42,178 nt of DNA from Gracilaria vermiculophylla (GCA_019155205.2 JAHNZQ020000181.1:1957946-2000123), one strand, 5' to 3'; positions 19,826 through 31,470 are shown, counted from the stretch's first letter. A program made the numbers and translations. The notes: generated by a model not told the origin, from the sequence alone.

Positions 19826-22622
19826 GTGTTGATGCCAGCGCGGCCTCTGGCAATGTGTCCCATCCTCTCCTTCAGGAGTTCCTTCATACTTCCATACCCC
19901 TGCCCGGCGTACCACCGCAGGCTCGTGTTTTATCCCTTGCGGCGTTTGCAGGCCCTGGCTCTTCTTAACCCGGTTTCGTCTTCTCCTTCTTGGCGTAGCC
20001 CGTCGGTGCTGTCGTGCCAGTCAGCGGCCTGATATCCTCCACAACTCCAACGCCTTGAGTGCGGCGCAGGCGTTCGACGATCGCGGCCGGAGCATCGGAC
20101 AGTCGGGACTGTTCGATGACTCCCTCAAGGTATTCGTTGCTCCGATTTTCCTCAAGAATTCGTTTTAGGGGAGCATCCGATTTACCGCGTCTGCCCATAC
20201 CGTCTTCGTAAAGGTGCATCATCTCATAGTCTTCTCTTCTGCGCTTCCCCGGGTCTACACTGGATTTGAACATGCTCTCAGCTGTGTTGCTCCGTACCTC
20301 GCCAGCCTCCTGTCGTCCGTTCTCTCCGCCAACTCCACAATGGCGCCTCGACGCGGCTCCCTCCCCGGTCAGGCGTATAACAACGGGCTCCTCCCCGATT
20401 GGCGCTAGATCACTCTCGTAAGGTGCTAAAATGCATTCGGCAGCCATTCATCCTGCCCCGTACACCTTCGGCATGACTTCTATAACCCAGGTGCCAACGT
20501 CTCCGTCCGATCCGGAGATGTATCACATCTCCACCGGTGCGCCATTTCGCCCAGAGGAGGACTTTGATCATCGTGCCGCGCGGGTCTTCGTTCCGTTCCA
20601 CAACAGGCACGTCAGTCTCCCGTGCCCTGTGGAGGACTACATCCACCATTTCGGACCGTACCTCCAGGCGATGAGATTCCGCGCCGTTCCGGAGGTTGCT
20701 TGAAACGACCAGAAGTGGAACCGGGTGGACGCCTATCGTGCTCCCTGCCTCTCCACTCCGGTGCACGGTGACAACCCTCCAACCACGGTGGGACACTGCG
20801 ATACTATATCCTTCCGATGCGCCGAAGATCGGGAGGTCCGGGCCCGACTCCAGGTATTTCTTCACAAGGAGGGTTTGCACCAGCGAGCGGAATGGCTTGG
20901 AAGCATTGCCGATGGACGCTCTGCCCTTGCGCTGTTTTCCTTCGATCCCTCATACGATCGCCTATACTGGCTCAACAGAAATCGTTGAGGAATGCACCTG
21001 GCGGATGCGACCCTAGTACGTACCGCCTTTGTGTACTCCTATGGTTGGTATAACACGGAATTCCACGAAATGCCTTCCGGGCAATGTCCATAACACTAAC
21101 TTAATGTGAAAGACTCCTGAAGGGACCACTGGCTATCCTCGCGCGTCTGCGTGGCAACACCCATTACCCTTCTGTACTACACCTCGGAGGTTCTAGATCC
21201 CCAAGACTCGTTAGTGCGTTTCGTCATGTTGACCGCCTCGATTTCGTTCGCGGTCGGCACCCTAATGGCGAATCTACAAGCAGAGGACGAAGCCGTCACC
21301 TCCTATACTCAGTGCCACGACGGTCCCCCCTACTAGAATTACTCGTATAAACCAACCATTGCACGTTTGCTCCCCTTGTCGGCGTCGAGTATCCGGGTCC
21401 TGCGCTCTTTCGGCATTGAAAACCTAATCGAGGGCACTCAGTGGAGTTAATCCGAGGCGTAGACACTGCTGGATTACAACCTGCATGTTGTTTGGAACGA
21501 CACGCCGGGATTCCTTTCGTATAAATACGGCGAGGTTAAGTTCCACCCCATCGTGAGGAGTCCCAATTGAGACGATGACCGGCGAGCCTACGCGGTCTTT
21601 CCCCGTCAAGCAATTTCTCAGATTCTTCATGTGCCACGGCTCAGAGTCCTGCACTACGATCCCTTGAAAGAGAGTCTGGCAACTCGTGCGCTCCGTCTGT
21701 TACGGGCTCCGTCCCAGGATATGGTTGCGCCTCCTAAGCTCAGAAAGCTGCGTCCCGCCGCAATGCCGGATGCTCTTGCAGCGGTGGCCGCCGTGTCACC
21801 TAAGCAAGAGGACTAGATTACTTCTGTTCCGGTAGCTGCGGACTTAGTGGTGCAACCCCAACTGCAAAGCGTCCCTGCGCCTGTTGTTCAGCCTCGCCGA
21901 AGAAGCGTTCCGTTTCACGTACGGCCGTCACCTCCGGTGTCGCCGACTCCGTTCTTGGCTCTGCAAACCTCCGAGGCGGTGCCCATAGAATCTTTTCGAG
22001 AAGCCCCTGTCCCACCCTGTCCGCCGTCTGCCACTCCGTCTGTGGTGGCTTTTGTTCCGTCATCGGAGGTGGCCGCTTCGGGTGCACCATAGGGAGGGTT
22101 ATCCTCTGGGGCTCTGTTTGCTGCATTCCAGGAGTTGGTGCAGGCGTGCCTGGTGACGTACCGTCCTGCTCCGGCTTCTCTAATGGAGGCTCTGCGCGAG
22201 GCGCGTGCCCGGGTTTTAAAACTCCATAAGGCCCGGGCAGACCGAGCCTCGATGGCAGCCATCAAGGAAAGCCTGGCGAAATTCTTCGAGAGCCACGCGT
22301 TCATGGCAAAAGCTCTGCTCGAAGCGTAGTATACGACGCAATTCGCTGACCTGTAGGTGAAATAACCCTTGCGATGGAAGTTAGCTTCCGATAGCGGCGG
22401 AAAAAAGGATCTTTAAGTTGGAGCAGAAGCTCCGTGAGCAGGAGTTGCAATGCAAATGGGCCGTGCCTTCGCGCTCAATGACACGAAGTGTCGCCGCAAG
22501 AGCGTGCGAAAAGCGGGAAATGGCGTCGTCCTGGATGTTAAAAAGAGAACTTAAGGTAGGAAATAGACACCGGAGACGAAAAATAACTCTGGTCGGGGGC
22601 CCCCTATCCTTTTTTCTGAACG
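19826..22622 (+). pseudogene. Gy-C1 antisense gene, unknown protein, several stops
   Basis: Lies between the 3' LTR and the end of pol on the strand opposite to gag-pol. Pieces in several frames match the Gy-C2 antisense protein in order: an N-terminal PLRRLQALALLNP; a Pro/Ser-rich segment (SAVLLRTSPASCRPFSPPTP); TSPSDPEMYHISTGAPFRP; HHFGPYLQAMRFRAVP; PSYDRLYWLNRN; YTSEVLDPQDSLVRFVMLTA; ARLLPLSASSIRVLRS; and a C-terminal helical block REARARVLKLHKARADRASM with AIKESLAKFFESHAF. The total would be about 800 residues. I recognise no family. Stops include TGA after RFRAVPEVA and the TAG that ends the 20431-21336 series of frames. It runs toward pol, and the C-terminal ends of the two genes nearly meet. 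Confidence 0.65.
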
Positions 22623-22629
22623 GAAGTGC

Positions 22630-22932
22630 CTAGACGGAGAGGCGTTTCCGAACCAGATTGGAGTGGAATCTTCTCATTAAGTTCTCTAGGATGTGTTTCG
22701 GAGGTTTTTCCGTGTCATCCTTTGAGGTGTACTTGTACCAGCGGACGCGGTCTAGTACCCCCGCGTGGGTTGGTCGATGCGAGACAATATGGTCCACCGC
22801 GTAGAAGATATCACCTTCAGGGGTCATGATGGCATCTGGAGCCTCCAGCAATGGTTTACATAAAGGATTGATGAGGTTTCCAGTCTCCAATGGTGTCGTC
22901 ACTCCTGAGGTGGTCGGATGAGGACGTTCCAC
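22630..22932 (-). pseudogene. Gy-C1 pol C-terminal domain
   Basis: Open for 100 codons: TPLETGNLINPLCKPLLEAP, DAIMTPEGDIFYAVDHIVSH, RVRWYKYTSKDDTEKPPKHI and LMRRFHSNLVRKRLSV. The Y-A-V-D-H-I-V-x-H, V-R-W-Y-x-Y and the following basic helix fit a chromodomain-like tail with W-E-P changed to E-K-P. The Gy-C2 copy is at 35704-36030. Confidence 0.55.
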
Positions 22933-24279
22933 GCGTGGTCACTAAGATGTGGTGCAGGGCATTTCTGAAGAGCAGGGCGTCGGGAATTTCGTCTTCCTAT
23001 CACGGAAGACGACGTCTTGGAGCCCGTGTACCTTAATTGCGATAGTATCCCTATACGTTTCCAGGACTATTCACGGCCCCGAGAGGTTTGGCACTAGTTT
23101 ACGCGTGACGTCTGGCGGTTCGTCGGATGTCTCTCTTGGGTGTTCGAGGAAAAACACGTCGCTTTCCTTCAGTTGAGGGCCTTCCTACACCTTCTGTTCG
23201 AAGTTCTGTTTATATCTTCTCTATGAGGCGTTCGGTTTCTCTTTTGGGAGGTTGAGTGCGTCCTCGTACCGCCTTATGATTGAGCATTTTGCTTGCACCT
23301 CTGTTGGTACGTATGGCCTATCTGTCGGGTATGCCGTGGCGCGTGCCGCAATGACGGCATTAGGCGGTATGCGTGGGAGCACCAGACTAAAAGGAGCAGT
23401 CTCCGTGGAGCGGTGCCTGCAGTTTGTATGCATACGTGAGCGAGCCCACACATGCGTCCCAATCCTTCCGGTGGTCCGCAACGTAGTTCTTCAGCCTCGA
23501 GGAGATGGTCTTGTTGAATCTCTCCGCTTGTCTGTTGGTCTCGGGGTAATAACCAGGTACAACGGTATCCCGTATCGGTAAGCCCAGTGCTCCAGAAAGA
23601 TGACGGCAATCACTGCTGCAGTGGTGCTCCGGAGGGGGATGGCGCGCGTTATCTTCGCGAAACGATCAGTGATCACGAGGATAAGTCGATACCCTCGCTC
23701 CGTCTTAGGAAGAGGTTCCAAAATGTCCACGGCCACGAACTCCAAAGGTCATGAAGGCGGGAACAGAAAGAGCGGCGTCTGATGTCTCCGTACATTCCTC
23801 CTAGCGGCGGCACAGGAATAGCAATCCGCCACCGTTTGGAAGGCGTCATTAGCCATTTTCGGCCAATAGAACTCCCTCTGCATGGTGAAATACATCCGCA
23901 ATCCACCGCAGTGCTCGGCAAGACGAGGATACTGTGAGAGGTACAGCACCCTCGCCAGTAGTTTCGTCGGAACCACATTTTGGAGAGCTCCATCCAGGGG
24001 AGCGCGGCGCATAAGTACGCCGTCCCGGTCGACATCGAATGAAGATGTTAGACTCCCCACAGTGACGAGGCTCTCTTTGCGGTACAAATCCGTAATCTGA
24101 TCGTTCAGGAACTCCGCTGTGGGGATAGGGAGAACTTCTTTTTCCTCCTCAGTTAAGGCTATCACGTCAGGGAGGCCACTGTACACTTCTCCAAGTTCAC
24201 AACATTCCAAGCATTCTCCATCGGATAGTTCTTTCCCGTCGGCTTTCTGGGTGACCAGACACGGAATTGTGTCCTCCAA
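22933..24279 (-). pseudogene. Gy-C1 integrase, deletion of the second catalytic Asp
   Basis: 24279-23749 gives the linker and zinc domain: LSQYPRLAEHCGGLRMYF and VADCYSCAAARRNVRRHQTP. 23745-23491 starts with MEFVAVDILEPLPKTERGYR, first Asp present, and TDRFAKITRAIPLRSTTAAV. It reaches YRYGIPLYLV and then jumps to TNRQAERFNKTISSRL, with the Glu. Compared with Gy-C2, about 30 residues including the T-D-N-G stretch are missing. The tail reads WDACVGSLTYAYKLQ. Frameshifts are common. It is inactive. Confidence 0.65.
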
Positions 24280-24312
24280 AGGTGTTTTGTCTTCGCTCTC
24301 CCTCGAGATTCG

Positions 24313-24919
24313 TCAGAGCGCGTCCGCTGCCTGGTGTTTTATGCCATGACGGTGGAAGATCTCAAACTCGAACTCCAGGAGACGTATCCTCCACCTTTCC
24401 AGGCGGCTGGAAGCATCCGCCAAAGACAGTATCCAATTTAACGGTGCGTGGTCTGTCCTGAAGGTGAAACGCGCGCCTTCTATGTGTGGGCGTCGAAGCA
24501 ACAACGCCCAGATGATGGCGAGACATTCGCGCTCCGAAGTGGAATAATTTGGTTCTGTAGGTGTGAGGCTGCGACTCCAGTATCCTTTAGGTTGAAGTGC
24601 ACCTTCAGGCTCTTCCTGTAGGAGGGCAAAGCCGACTTCGAAATTTACAGGCGTCTGTGTCCAGCACCGTTCTGCCGTACCGCTTCGAAAGTACCAAGAT
24701 CGGTGGATCTATTAGTCTCCTCTTCAAGGTGTTAAAGGCTTTTAACTCGTCCTCCGTCATAATAGCCAAATTCATCGGTTTGTCGTTCTCTAAAAGGCGA
24801 TTTAACGGCGCTTCAATGCGGAAGAATTTCGGGAAAACCCTCCGAAAGACATTACCGAATACCAGGAAGAAGCGGAGCTCCATCTGGGTTCGTGGGAGGG
24901 TGAACTTCCTCGGTGACAT
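24313..24919 (-). pseudogene. Gy-C1 RNase H and connection
   Basis: 24919-24605: FRIEAPLNRLLENDKPMNLA, then FNTLKRRLIDPPILVLSKRY and GRTVLDTDACKF, with the D-x-D-A-C start of RNase H. After a gap, 24504-24313: FTFRTDHAPLNWILSLADAS, with T-D-H-x-x-L, and RLERWRIRLLEFEFEIFHRH, HQAADAL. The catalytic aspartates in these pieces are intact, but the frame is broken between them. Confidence 0.65.
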
Positions 24920-25376
24920 CCTGGGTTTTTGTGGAAACTTGTAGGCGGCCCCTGAGCACGAGGCGCCTCAGGTAATCTAGCGGGGATTTGAAGAAGAAAC
25001 ATTTCTCCAGCTTAAGGGTGAGTCCAGCATCCTTCAGGACTTGGAGCACGTACTTCACATGCATGAAGTGCTCCTCCACGCTGCGGGAGAATATAATGAC
25101 ATCAATAATATAAACCAAGGCGTACTGCCACTTCACATTTGACAGGATTATGCCCACCGCTCGTTGGAACGTAGCGGGTGCATTCTTCAATCCAAATGGC
25201 ATCCTAAGGAATCTGAAGATCCCACAGTGCGAGGTAAACGTTGTCTTATCCTTGATGGAGTCGTCCATTTCAATCTGCCAGTAGCCGCTGTTGGCATCCA
25301 GCGTGGAGAAAACGGACGCATCACGTAAGGAGGCAATACATTCATCCATACGGGGTGTCGTTTACGAATCGCCTAC
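24852..25376 (-). pseudogene. Gy-C1 reverse transcriptase, main part
   Basis: Open from 25349: MDECIASLRDASVFSTLDAN, SGYWQIEMDDSIKDKTTFTS, FRFLRMPFGLKNAPATFQRA and YALVYIIDVIIFSRS, followed by HVKYVLQVLKDAGLTLKLEK. This is a Gypsy RT palm. The YxDD box is Y-I-I-D, with the first Asp lost. The segment upstream of 25376 is separated from it by the insertion at 25377-25782. Confidence 0.7.
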
Positions 25377-25782
25377 TGTTGTGTGTTGAGTCACCAAGCC
25401 AGTTAAGGATGTGTGTTTAGTGTATGTGGATGTAGATGGAGGTAAATGTCGTAGAGGTTGATGTTACAGATGTAGAAAATGGTGAACAGGTTACCCAACA
25501 GAAGATGATGCAGAACCTTGGTGACGATTATTTGATACCAGCCTCGCCTCTACGCTAACCACAGGTACAGTAGGTAGCAGACATAGGCCCTTGTCGTTGG
25601 GAGTAGAAGGTAATGAGGGAGAGGTAGGAGAGTGATTTTTTTGTCGCTCGCCGAGTCAAAAGTTTATGCCGGCGGAGATTCTAAGAGAATGGAAAATACT
25701 AATTTCTAATTAAATTCATAAGACGCTGACAATAAGGGATTAAAAAAATGCTGACGTGGCACTGCTGGCGCAATGTAGCATA
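25377..25782. mobile_element. 406-bp insertion in Gy-C1 RT, solo-LTR-like
   Basis: Flanked by CCTAC at 25372-25376 and 25783-25787; the Gy-C2 sequence has a single CCTAC at this place (complement at 32667). The insert starts TGTTGTGTG and ends ATGTAGCATA. The 5-bp duplication and TG start fit a solo LTR of another LTR retrotransposon, but the 3' end is not a clean CA. It holds no coding sequence. It is unlike the Gy-B and Gy-C LTRs. Confidence 0.55.
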
Positions 25783-26100
25783 CCTACCGTCACGTCGTTG
25801 AGGCGTCTTTAGTCAATGCCGAAACTCAAGGAGCCATCCTTCTTCTTCACAAACACGACCGGGGAGGCTCGTTCGGAATGGGATTGCTCGACAACGCCCT
25901 TGTTTGGCATCCGGTGGACCTCATCGCGTTCGGAACCGCGCGCATGGAGTCTGGCCCTCCTCGAAAGTTGGTGTACGGGTTTTGCATTAGGTACCAGCTG
26001 GATCCTGGGCTTTGCCAGGCTAACCTGCCTCCGGTGACCAGCCCACATGTTTTCGAAGGCGGCTAGTATATACACTATCCTATGGCGATACGTTTTGAAA
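25783..26100 (-). pseudogene. Gy-C1 RT, N-terminal part
   Basis: Reads MYILAAFENMWAGHRRQVSL, then IQLVPNAKPVHQLSRRARLH, then ERASPVVFVKKKDGSLSFGI and D-stop-RRLND. It contains the pre-RT and first RT motifs (P-V-V-F-V-K-K-K-D-G-S-L). The TAG between FGID and RRLN is also present in Gy-C2, which suggests it was already in a common source copy. Confidence 0.65.
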
Positions 26101-26109
26101 TCGTCGCCA

Positions 26110-26411
26110 ATTTGGAGCTTCTACTGTCACGTGGCAGGATCCTCTTCCTCTAGAGCCGTTGATATCACTCCGAGGATGTTCAATGCTCAACGTGACGCAT
26201 CGCGCACCGTAGGGAGCTTGCCAGTCCTCATGGAGCCGAGAGCAGACCGCGGCAGCACGTCGGCGTGCACCAAATTGAGACCAGCTCCGGTGTCAAGGAT
26301 AGCACGCACCGCAGTGGAGGCGAGCGTGGAACATCCGATAGAAAATAATACTTTGTATTTCTCACGGCAGAGCGTGTAAACAGATTCCTCAAAGACGTCG
26401 AATGGGTCCAA
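26110..26411 (-). pseudogene. Gy-C1 protease, active site intact, C-terminus deleted
   Basis: MDPFDVFEESVYTLCREKYK leads to AILDTGAGLNLVHADVL, an intact D-T-G-A retropepsin motif. After RDASR-stop-ALNILGVIST the sequence jumps to TALEEEDPAT. The second half of the protease domain (in Gy-C2 the ILGTSFL part and onward, about 550 bp) is missing. Confidence 0.65.
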
Positions 26412-27298
26412 AAGAATTGGGGGGCCAGACGATTCTACCTAGACTGTGCAGACGGCTTCTACCCCTTTCCAAATAACGACCTCCGTAGAGCTTAGGCTTA
26501 ATGGTAAGCAGCCATGCGGAGCCTCTACCCTTAGTGCTGAGGGTGTCCCTGGTTGGAAGGAGGCTGAGCTCCAGTATGGGATGGCTACTGCGGTTGCGCA
26601 TTGGGATGCACCGTGTTCCCCGGAAATTCAACTGGTTATGATAGCATCCCATGCGCTGACGGCGCAAATGATAGAGGAACCGGCTGCACTCCTAGTAGAG
26701 CGCGGTAACCCTACCTTTCTTGAGGGGAGCGGATGTCGCGATATGCAGTTCGATAACTTCCGCTCTCCGTTGTCGTGTCCATCAGGTCCTGGAAGTTCTC
26801 TGACGTTTCTGCAGAATGGCGGCCCTTATTGCCGGGGTGAGAGTAGTGCAGTGTACTGGCTCTCGAGACAAGCAAATACTGCAAGGCGGTGGGTAGCCTC
26901 GAGGGTTCGCGAATCGGACACTGTTGTAAAATCCGTTAAAGGCGTACGAAGTAGGAGACCAGCTAGTCCTCGTCTTAGACAGTGCTCCCTGAGACGAGGC
27001 GTATGTTTGGGCAAGAGAATTTTGTTCTTCCACGAAAGTGAGCTCGTCGCCCTCCCCTGAAGAGCCGGAGTCCAACGTCAGGGTGGATGCCCGACGGTTT
27101 CTTGAGGCCGTCGGTTTGTCCAAAAAAGGAGCGTGGTAGCGACGAGCGGCACGGTGGGTATCTCTGTAGAATTCCGCGAAGCGTGCAAGCTCCGTATAGG
27201 TGGATTTTGGGTGCGTTCTCAAGGGGTTACGCACCCTTGCGCGGATCGAGGGAAGGAGTCCCTCGACAAACAACGACTTTAACAGCCGTTCTGAGTAC
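26350..27298 (-). other. High-identity tract shared with Gy-C2
   Basis: This stretch, covering the gag end and protease start, matches 30583-31530 inverted. Over 262 bp that I compared base by base there were six mismatches. Outside the tract the two copies differ much more. See findings for the gene-conversion interpretation. Confidence 0.75.
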
Positions 27299-28900
27299 AC
27301 GTTCCCAAATTGGAAGGTCTTCGTTTACAGCTTTTGTGAAAACTCTGTTTTTGTCATTATCGTATTCTTCCTATAGAAAGTGATCCCCACGTCAGCATCG
27401 GCTATCACTTTGTCCGTTGCGTACTTTTTGAAGAAGAAGTTCACCACCTCCAAGTGCTTTGTAAAGATCTGCGCTCCAGGTTCATCCACAATGGTGCTTT
27501 CCCCCGTAAGGCGTGGCTGCACTAGCTAGTGAGCTTGGCCTTTGAGGTAGAACTGAACGCATCATAAGGCGGCACCTTCATGGACACAATTGGTATTACA
27601 CGCCGCACGGAAGCGTGTGAGAAACTTTAGCACAGAGATGGGGTCTTCACCTGAAAAGGAGTGCGTCTTCATCTTAATATCCTTGCGGCGCTGGATCTAT
27701 GTGAGTCGTTGAGTGACCGACGCCTCGTAAAGAGTGGAGCGATCATTCAATCTGAAGGTATCATAATCCACCTCTTTGGTGAAGAGGTCGTTAAGCAGGA
27801 CGACCTTCCTGACCCTTCTGCTTTTCTTCTTGGGAGATAAACTGTCCTTCGAGCTGGAGCTGTTTACAGATTCAGAGTCTGAACTTCTCTCCGGAGCGGT
27901 GTCCCGCTTTTTTTTTCTCCCTCCATTTCTTTCAGCGTCTTTCCTTTAGGTAGTCTGTCTGAATGAAGATACCCTCGTTATCGCTATTTACCCGGGGAGT
28001 AGCCTTTCCTTCTCGACTTGGGTATATTAAGTTGCAACCGGTACCCTGTTCTCTCCCGTGGGGCGTCAGGTCCAGACGCTCCATAGCAATGTTCCAGAGA
28101 TGGCCCCGTTTTACCACGGCAGTATCCTTTCTTCCTCTGGCATACGGGGTGGCTGTATCCTGTCCTTCTCTGCCCTGGGTCCCATAGGTGTTGATAGAGG
28201 AAACCTCTTATGTACGGAAGAATAATTTTGAAACGGCGCTGCGGGGAGCACCTGCTCGGTTTAGAAACGAATTTCTACACGGATAACCTCTCCCACCACC
28301 TCTAGGCAGGAATCGAAACCCAGCAAAGCAACCACAGCACGGTGAATGCTCTCCGTTGCGAATTTCTCCCCAAGGACAAAGCGGCGCGCTCCGAAGTGTG
28401 CCTCAACACCTGCAGGTATTCTTTCTAATAGCTTTTGTGAGAGCCAGCCCAAAACGCGCCCCGCCAGCCACTCCATGAGGGAGTTAGCCTCAGAGTATCC
28501 CCGTACCTGTAGCTCCTGAGATGACGGCTGCGATGCCGTGTGCGTTTCTTCAACATCAACGTCTGCGTTCTCCAAAAGTGGCGCGGGGGATTCCACTTGC
28601 CTCCAATCGTGCACTCTCCCAAGGTGATTCCTGAATCGTTTAACAGAGGAGCCAGGATTCCTAGGGAGATTTTCAGGGTTCTCCAGTCGATCGGCCATCT
28701 GCTGGAGCGCCCTATGCGTGCTGCGCGTACCAATGGAGTCGGCTGTTGAGGGTCCTGTAGAGGGGTTTTCATTGGGGATTCTGAGGGGTCCTTATGCGAG
28801 TCGGTCGGCGGTGATTTCCCTCCGCTTCCGAATCACCTTCAGGAAGAATTTCACTGTTGGGTCCGGATCCTGGCAAACTAGAAACACTGTTCTATCGCGA
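26412..28900 (-). pseudogene. Gy-C1 gag, decayed
   Basis: From the N-terminus: FLKVIRKRREITADRL, MADRLENPENLPRNPGSSVK, ENADVDVEETHTASQPSSQE, then a charged Ser/Lys/Arg segment (SDSESVNSSSSKDS, KKKSRRVRKVV). Next comes the capsid-like region HSFSGEDPISVLKFLTRFRA with CVQFYLKGQAH and LVQPRLTGES (F-x-G-E-D-x-x-x-V-x-x-F-L, Q-x-Y-L-x-G-x-A). The long open stretch 27300-26782 (MYSERLLKSLFVEGLLPSIR, THPKSTYTELARFAEFYRDT) ends with PPCSICLSREPVHCTTL, a C-x2-C-x6-H-C arrangement in place of the usual CCHC knuckle. Several stops and shifts are present. Confidence 0.65.
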
Positions 28901-28930
28901 CATTTGAAAACCCTTTAGAAAACTGACCTT

Positions 28931-28946
28931 CTAAGTCACGAGACCA
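28931..28946 (-). promoter_or_regulatory. Gy-C1 primer-binding site candidate
   Basis: On the minus strand, after the LTR end (...CAGTACCA) and a GAAC spacer, comes TGGTCTCGTGACTTAG, starting with the TGG expected for tRNA priming. The tRNA is not identified. Confidence 0.5.
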
Positions 28947-28950
28947 GTTC

Positions 28951-29500
28951 TGGTACTGTCAGTTTTCCTTTCGAGGTAGTAGAGCACAACGTCCGTTAGG
29001 TGTTCTTGTTGACTCTAACGGCACGAGTTCCTAAAGATGGTCTTCGATAATCGCTATTCCGATCCGGGGCAACTCTTAAAGACGATTCGCAAACACTAAG
29101 CGGGAAAAAGGGGTTCACTGGGCGGTAAATTATCCTACGGGCGCTGCTACGAGGCGACCTGGGGACCGGTGGCTTAAAAACCTTAGGATGATCGACGAGG
29201 GTCTCCGACCGGAAAAGTAGATGAAGATTCAAGGGTTCTTGGTTTACTTCCTCAGTGGTGGAGCTCAACCCGCAGATTGAGTATTAAGCCAGGAGACCAC
29301 CTCGACAGGTTTCACTACTGTAGTAACTACCTGCATTACTCAACTAAAATAAATTTAAAATCTACCGTACTATATGGATACTGTAGCGTACGTGGGCCGA
29401 TTTATGCATTACGTGGCTCAGCAATTAAAATACGAGCCCTTCTTAGGAATATTACGCCATAGAGCTACACCACCATATTACCTTAGGGCATACTGTACTA
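28951..29500 (-). repeat. Gy-C1 5' LTR
   Basis: On the plus strand it begins TGGTACTG and ends CTGTACTA. It matches 19192-19750 in the same orientation. Confidence 0.85.
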
Positions 29501-29504
29501 TGTT
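29501..29504. repeat. TGTT, probable target-site duplication of Gy-C1 (right)
   Basis: Pairs with 19187-19190. Confidence 0.5.
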
Positions 29505-31470
29505 AATAGAGGAAATCGCAACGGAGAGGGCTAACCGTGCTATGAATACCTTATTTAGTTCCGATCCCTTCTTAGAGGTGATCTCAGACGTTATCAGTGC
29601 GGAGATTTGTTCCCAAACCGGCGCAGCTGCTCCCCGCAGCGGCGTTTTAAAGACATTCTCCCGTCCAGGAGAGGTTACCCCTATCAACACCAAAGGTGAA
29701 CCCAAGCAGAAAACGACATGATACAGCCGCCTTCTACGCAAGAGGAGGAAAGTACATTGCCGCAGGAAAATGGGAACACCTCAGGAGTACTGCTATGAAA
29801 CGTCTGGATCTGTCGCTCTACGGAGGAGGACAGGATACTGGTCGAAAAGTACTTAACCCAAGGAGGGAAGAAGGGCATGATACTCCTTGGGTGAATCGCG
29901 AAAAAGGGGGTACCGTCAGTCACCCAGGCCACCTAAAGGAAAGAAGCCGAAAAAAACGGAGGGAGAACAGAAGAAAGCGAGACATCGATTCGGAGAGAAT
30001 AACAGACTCTGAATCCATAAACAGCTCCAGCTCGGAGGACAGTATACCTCCAAAGGAGAAGAGCAGAAGGGTCAGGAAGGTTGTCCCGCGTAAAGACCGC
30101 TTCGCCAAAGTGGTGGATTATGACACCTACATGTTAGATGATCGCTCCACTCTTTACGACGCGTTGTTCGCGAAACGACTTACGAAGATCCAGCGCCGCA
30201 TGGATATTCAAATGAAGAAGCACTCCTTCTCAGGCGAAGACCACATCTTGGTGTTTAGTTTTCTCGCAAGATCCGGTTTGACGTTTAATACTAATGGTTT
30301 CCATAAAGTTACCACCGTCTGGTGCTGTCAGTTCTACCGTACATGTCAAGCGTACTCGCTAGTACAGCCACGACTCCTGGAGTAAAGAACCACTGTGGAT
30401 AATCCTGAAGCGAATATCTTGACGATGTACCCGGAGGTCGTGAATTTCCTCCTTAAAAGGTACGCAAAGGACGAAGTGATATCCGCTGCTGACGCTGAAG
30501 TCAGTTTCTAAAGGACAAATACGGGAATGACCAAAACAAAGTTCTGACAAAAGCTGTTGACAAATGCCTTCCGATGTGGGAACATGTACTCAGAACGGCT
30601 GTTAAAGTCGTTGTTTGTCGAGGGACTCCTTCCTTCGATCCGCGCAAGGGTGCGTAACCCCTTGAGAACGCACCCAAAATCCACCTATACGGAGCTTGCA
30701 CGCTTCGCGGAATTCTACGGGGATACCCACCGTGCCGCTCGTCGCTAGCACGCTCCTTTTTCGGACAAACCGACGGCCTCAAGAAACCGTCGGGCATCCA
30801 CCCTGACGTTGGACTCCGGCACTTCAGGGGAGGGCGACGAGCTCACGTTCGTGGAAGAACAAAATTCTCTTGCCCAAACATACGCCTCGTCTCAGGGAGC
30901 ACTGTCTAGGACGAGGACAAGCTGGTCTTCTACTTCGTACGCCTTTAACGGATTTTACAACAGTGTCCGATTCGCGAACCCTCGAGGCTACCCACCGCCT
31001 TGCAGTATTTGCTTGTCTCGAGAGCCAGTACACTGCACTACTCTCATCCCGGCAATAAGGGCCGCCATCCTGCAGAGACGTCAGAGAACTTCCAGGACCT
31101 GATGGACACGACAACGGAGAGCGGAAGTTATCTAACTGCATATCGCGACATCCGCTCCCCTCAAGAAAGGTAGGGTTAACGCACTTTACTAGGAGTGTAG
31201 CCGGTTCCACTGTCATTTGCGCCATCAGCGCATGGGATGCTATCATAACCAGTTGAATTTCCGGGGAACACGGTGCATCCCAATGTGCAACCACAGTAGC
31301 CATCCCATACTGGAGCTCAGCCCCCTTCCGACCAGGGACACCCTCAGCACTAAGGGTAGAGGCTCCGCATGGCTGCTTACCACTGAGCCTAAGCTCTACG
31401 GAGGTCGCTATTTGGAAAGGGGTAGAAGCCGTCTGCACAGTCCACGCAGGATGGGCGGGCCCCCCAATTC
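29505..31470 (+). pseudogene. Gy-C2 gag, remainder
   Basis: Resumes with EEIATERANRAMNTLFSSDP. An open stretch to 30385 includes KERSRKKRRENRRKRDIDSE, a very basic segment, SINSSSSEDSIPPKEKSRRV and the capsid-like HSFSGEDHILVFSFLARSGL with LVQPRL. In another frame from 30586 comes the part shared at about 98 percent with Gy-C1: MYSERLLKSLFVEGLLPSIR ... PPCSICLSREPVHCTTLIPA. Only one stop (TAG at 30747-30749) breaks this part. The antisense frame at 30824-31510 is a shadow. Confidence 0.65.

Larger units (their letters stand above)
19192..29500 (-). mobile_element. Gy-C1: inner Ty3/Gypsy element, 10.3 kb, minus strand
   Basis: Full-length copy of the same family as Gy-C2, in opposite orientation and nested in its gag. 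The 5' LTR is 28951-29500 and the 3' LTR 19192-19750. Going leftwards: gag, protease, RT, RNase H, integrase and pol C-terminus to 22630, then an antisense gene on the plus strand (19826-22622). It contains a 406-bp insertion in RT, a deletion of about 0.55 kb between protease and RT, and a deletion in integrase. LTR identity by eye is about 80 percent, so it too is old. Confidence 0.87.

Noticed and set aside
26446..27060. 204-codon plus-strand ORF with a 228-codon counterpart at 30824-31510 on the minus strand
   Set aside because: Both overlap the gag end of Gy-C on the opposite strand. They look conserved only because this tract is nearly identical in the two copies; the sense reading has gag/protease motifs, the antisense none.
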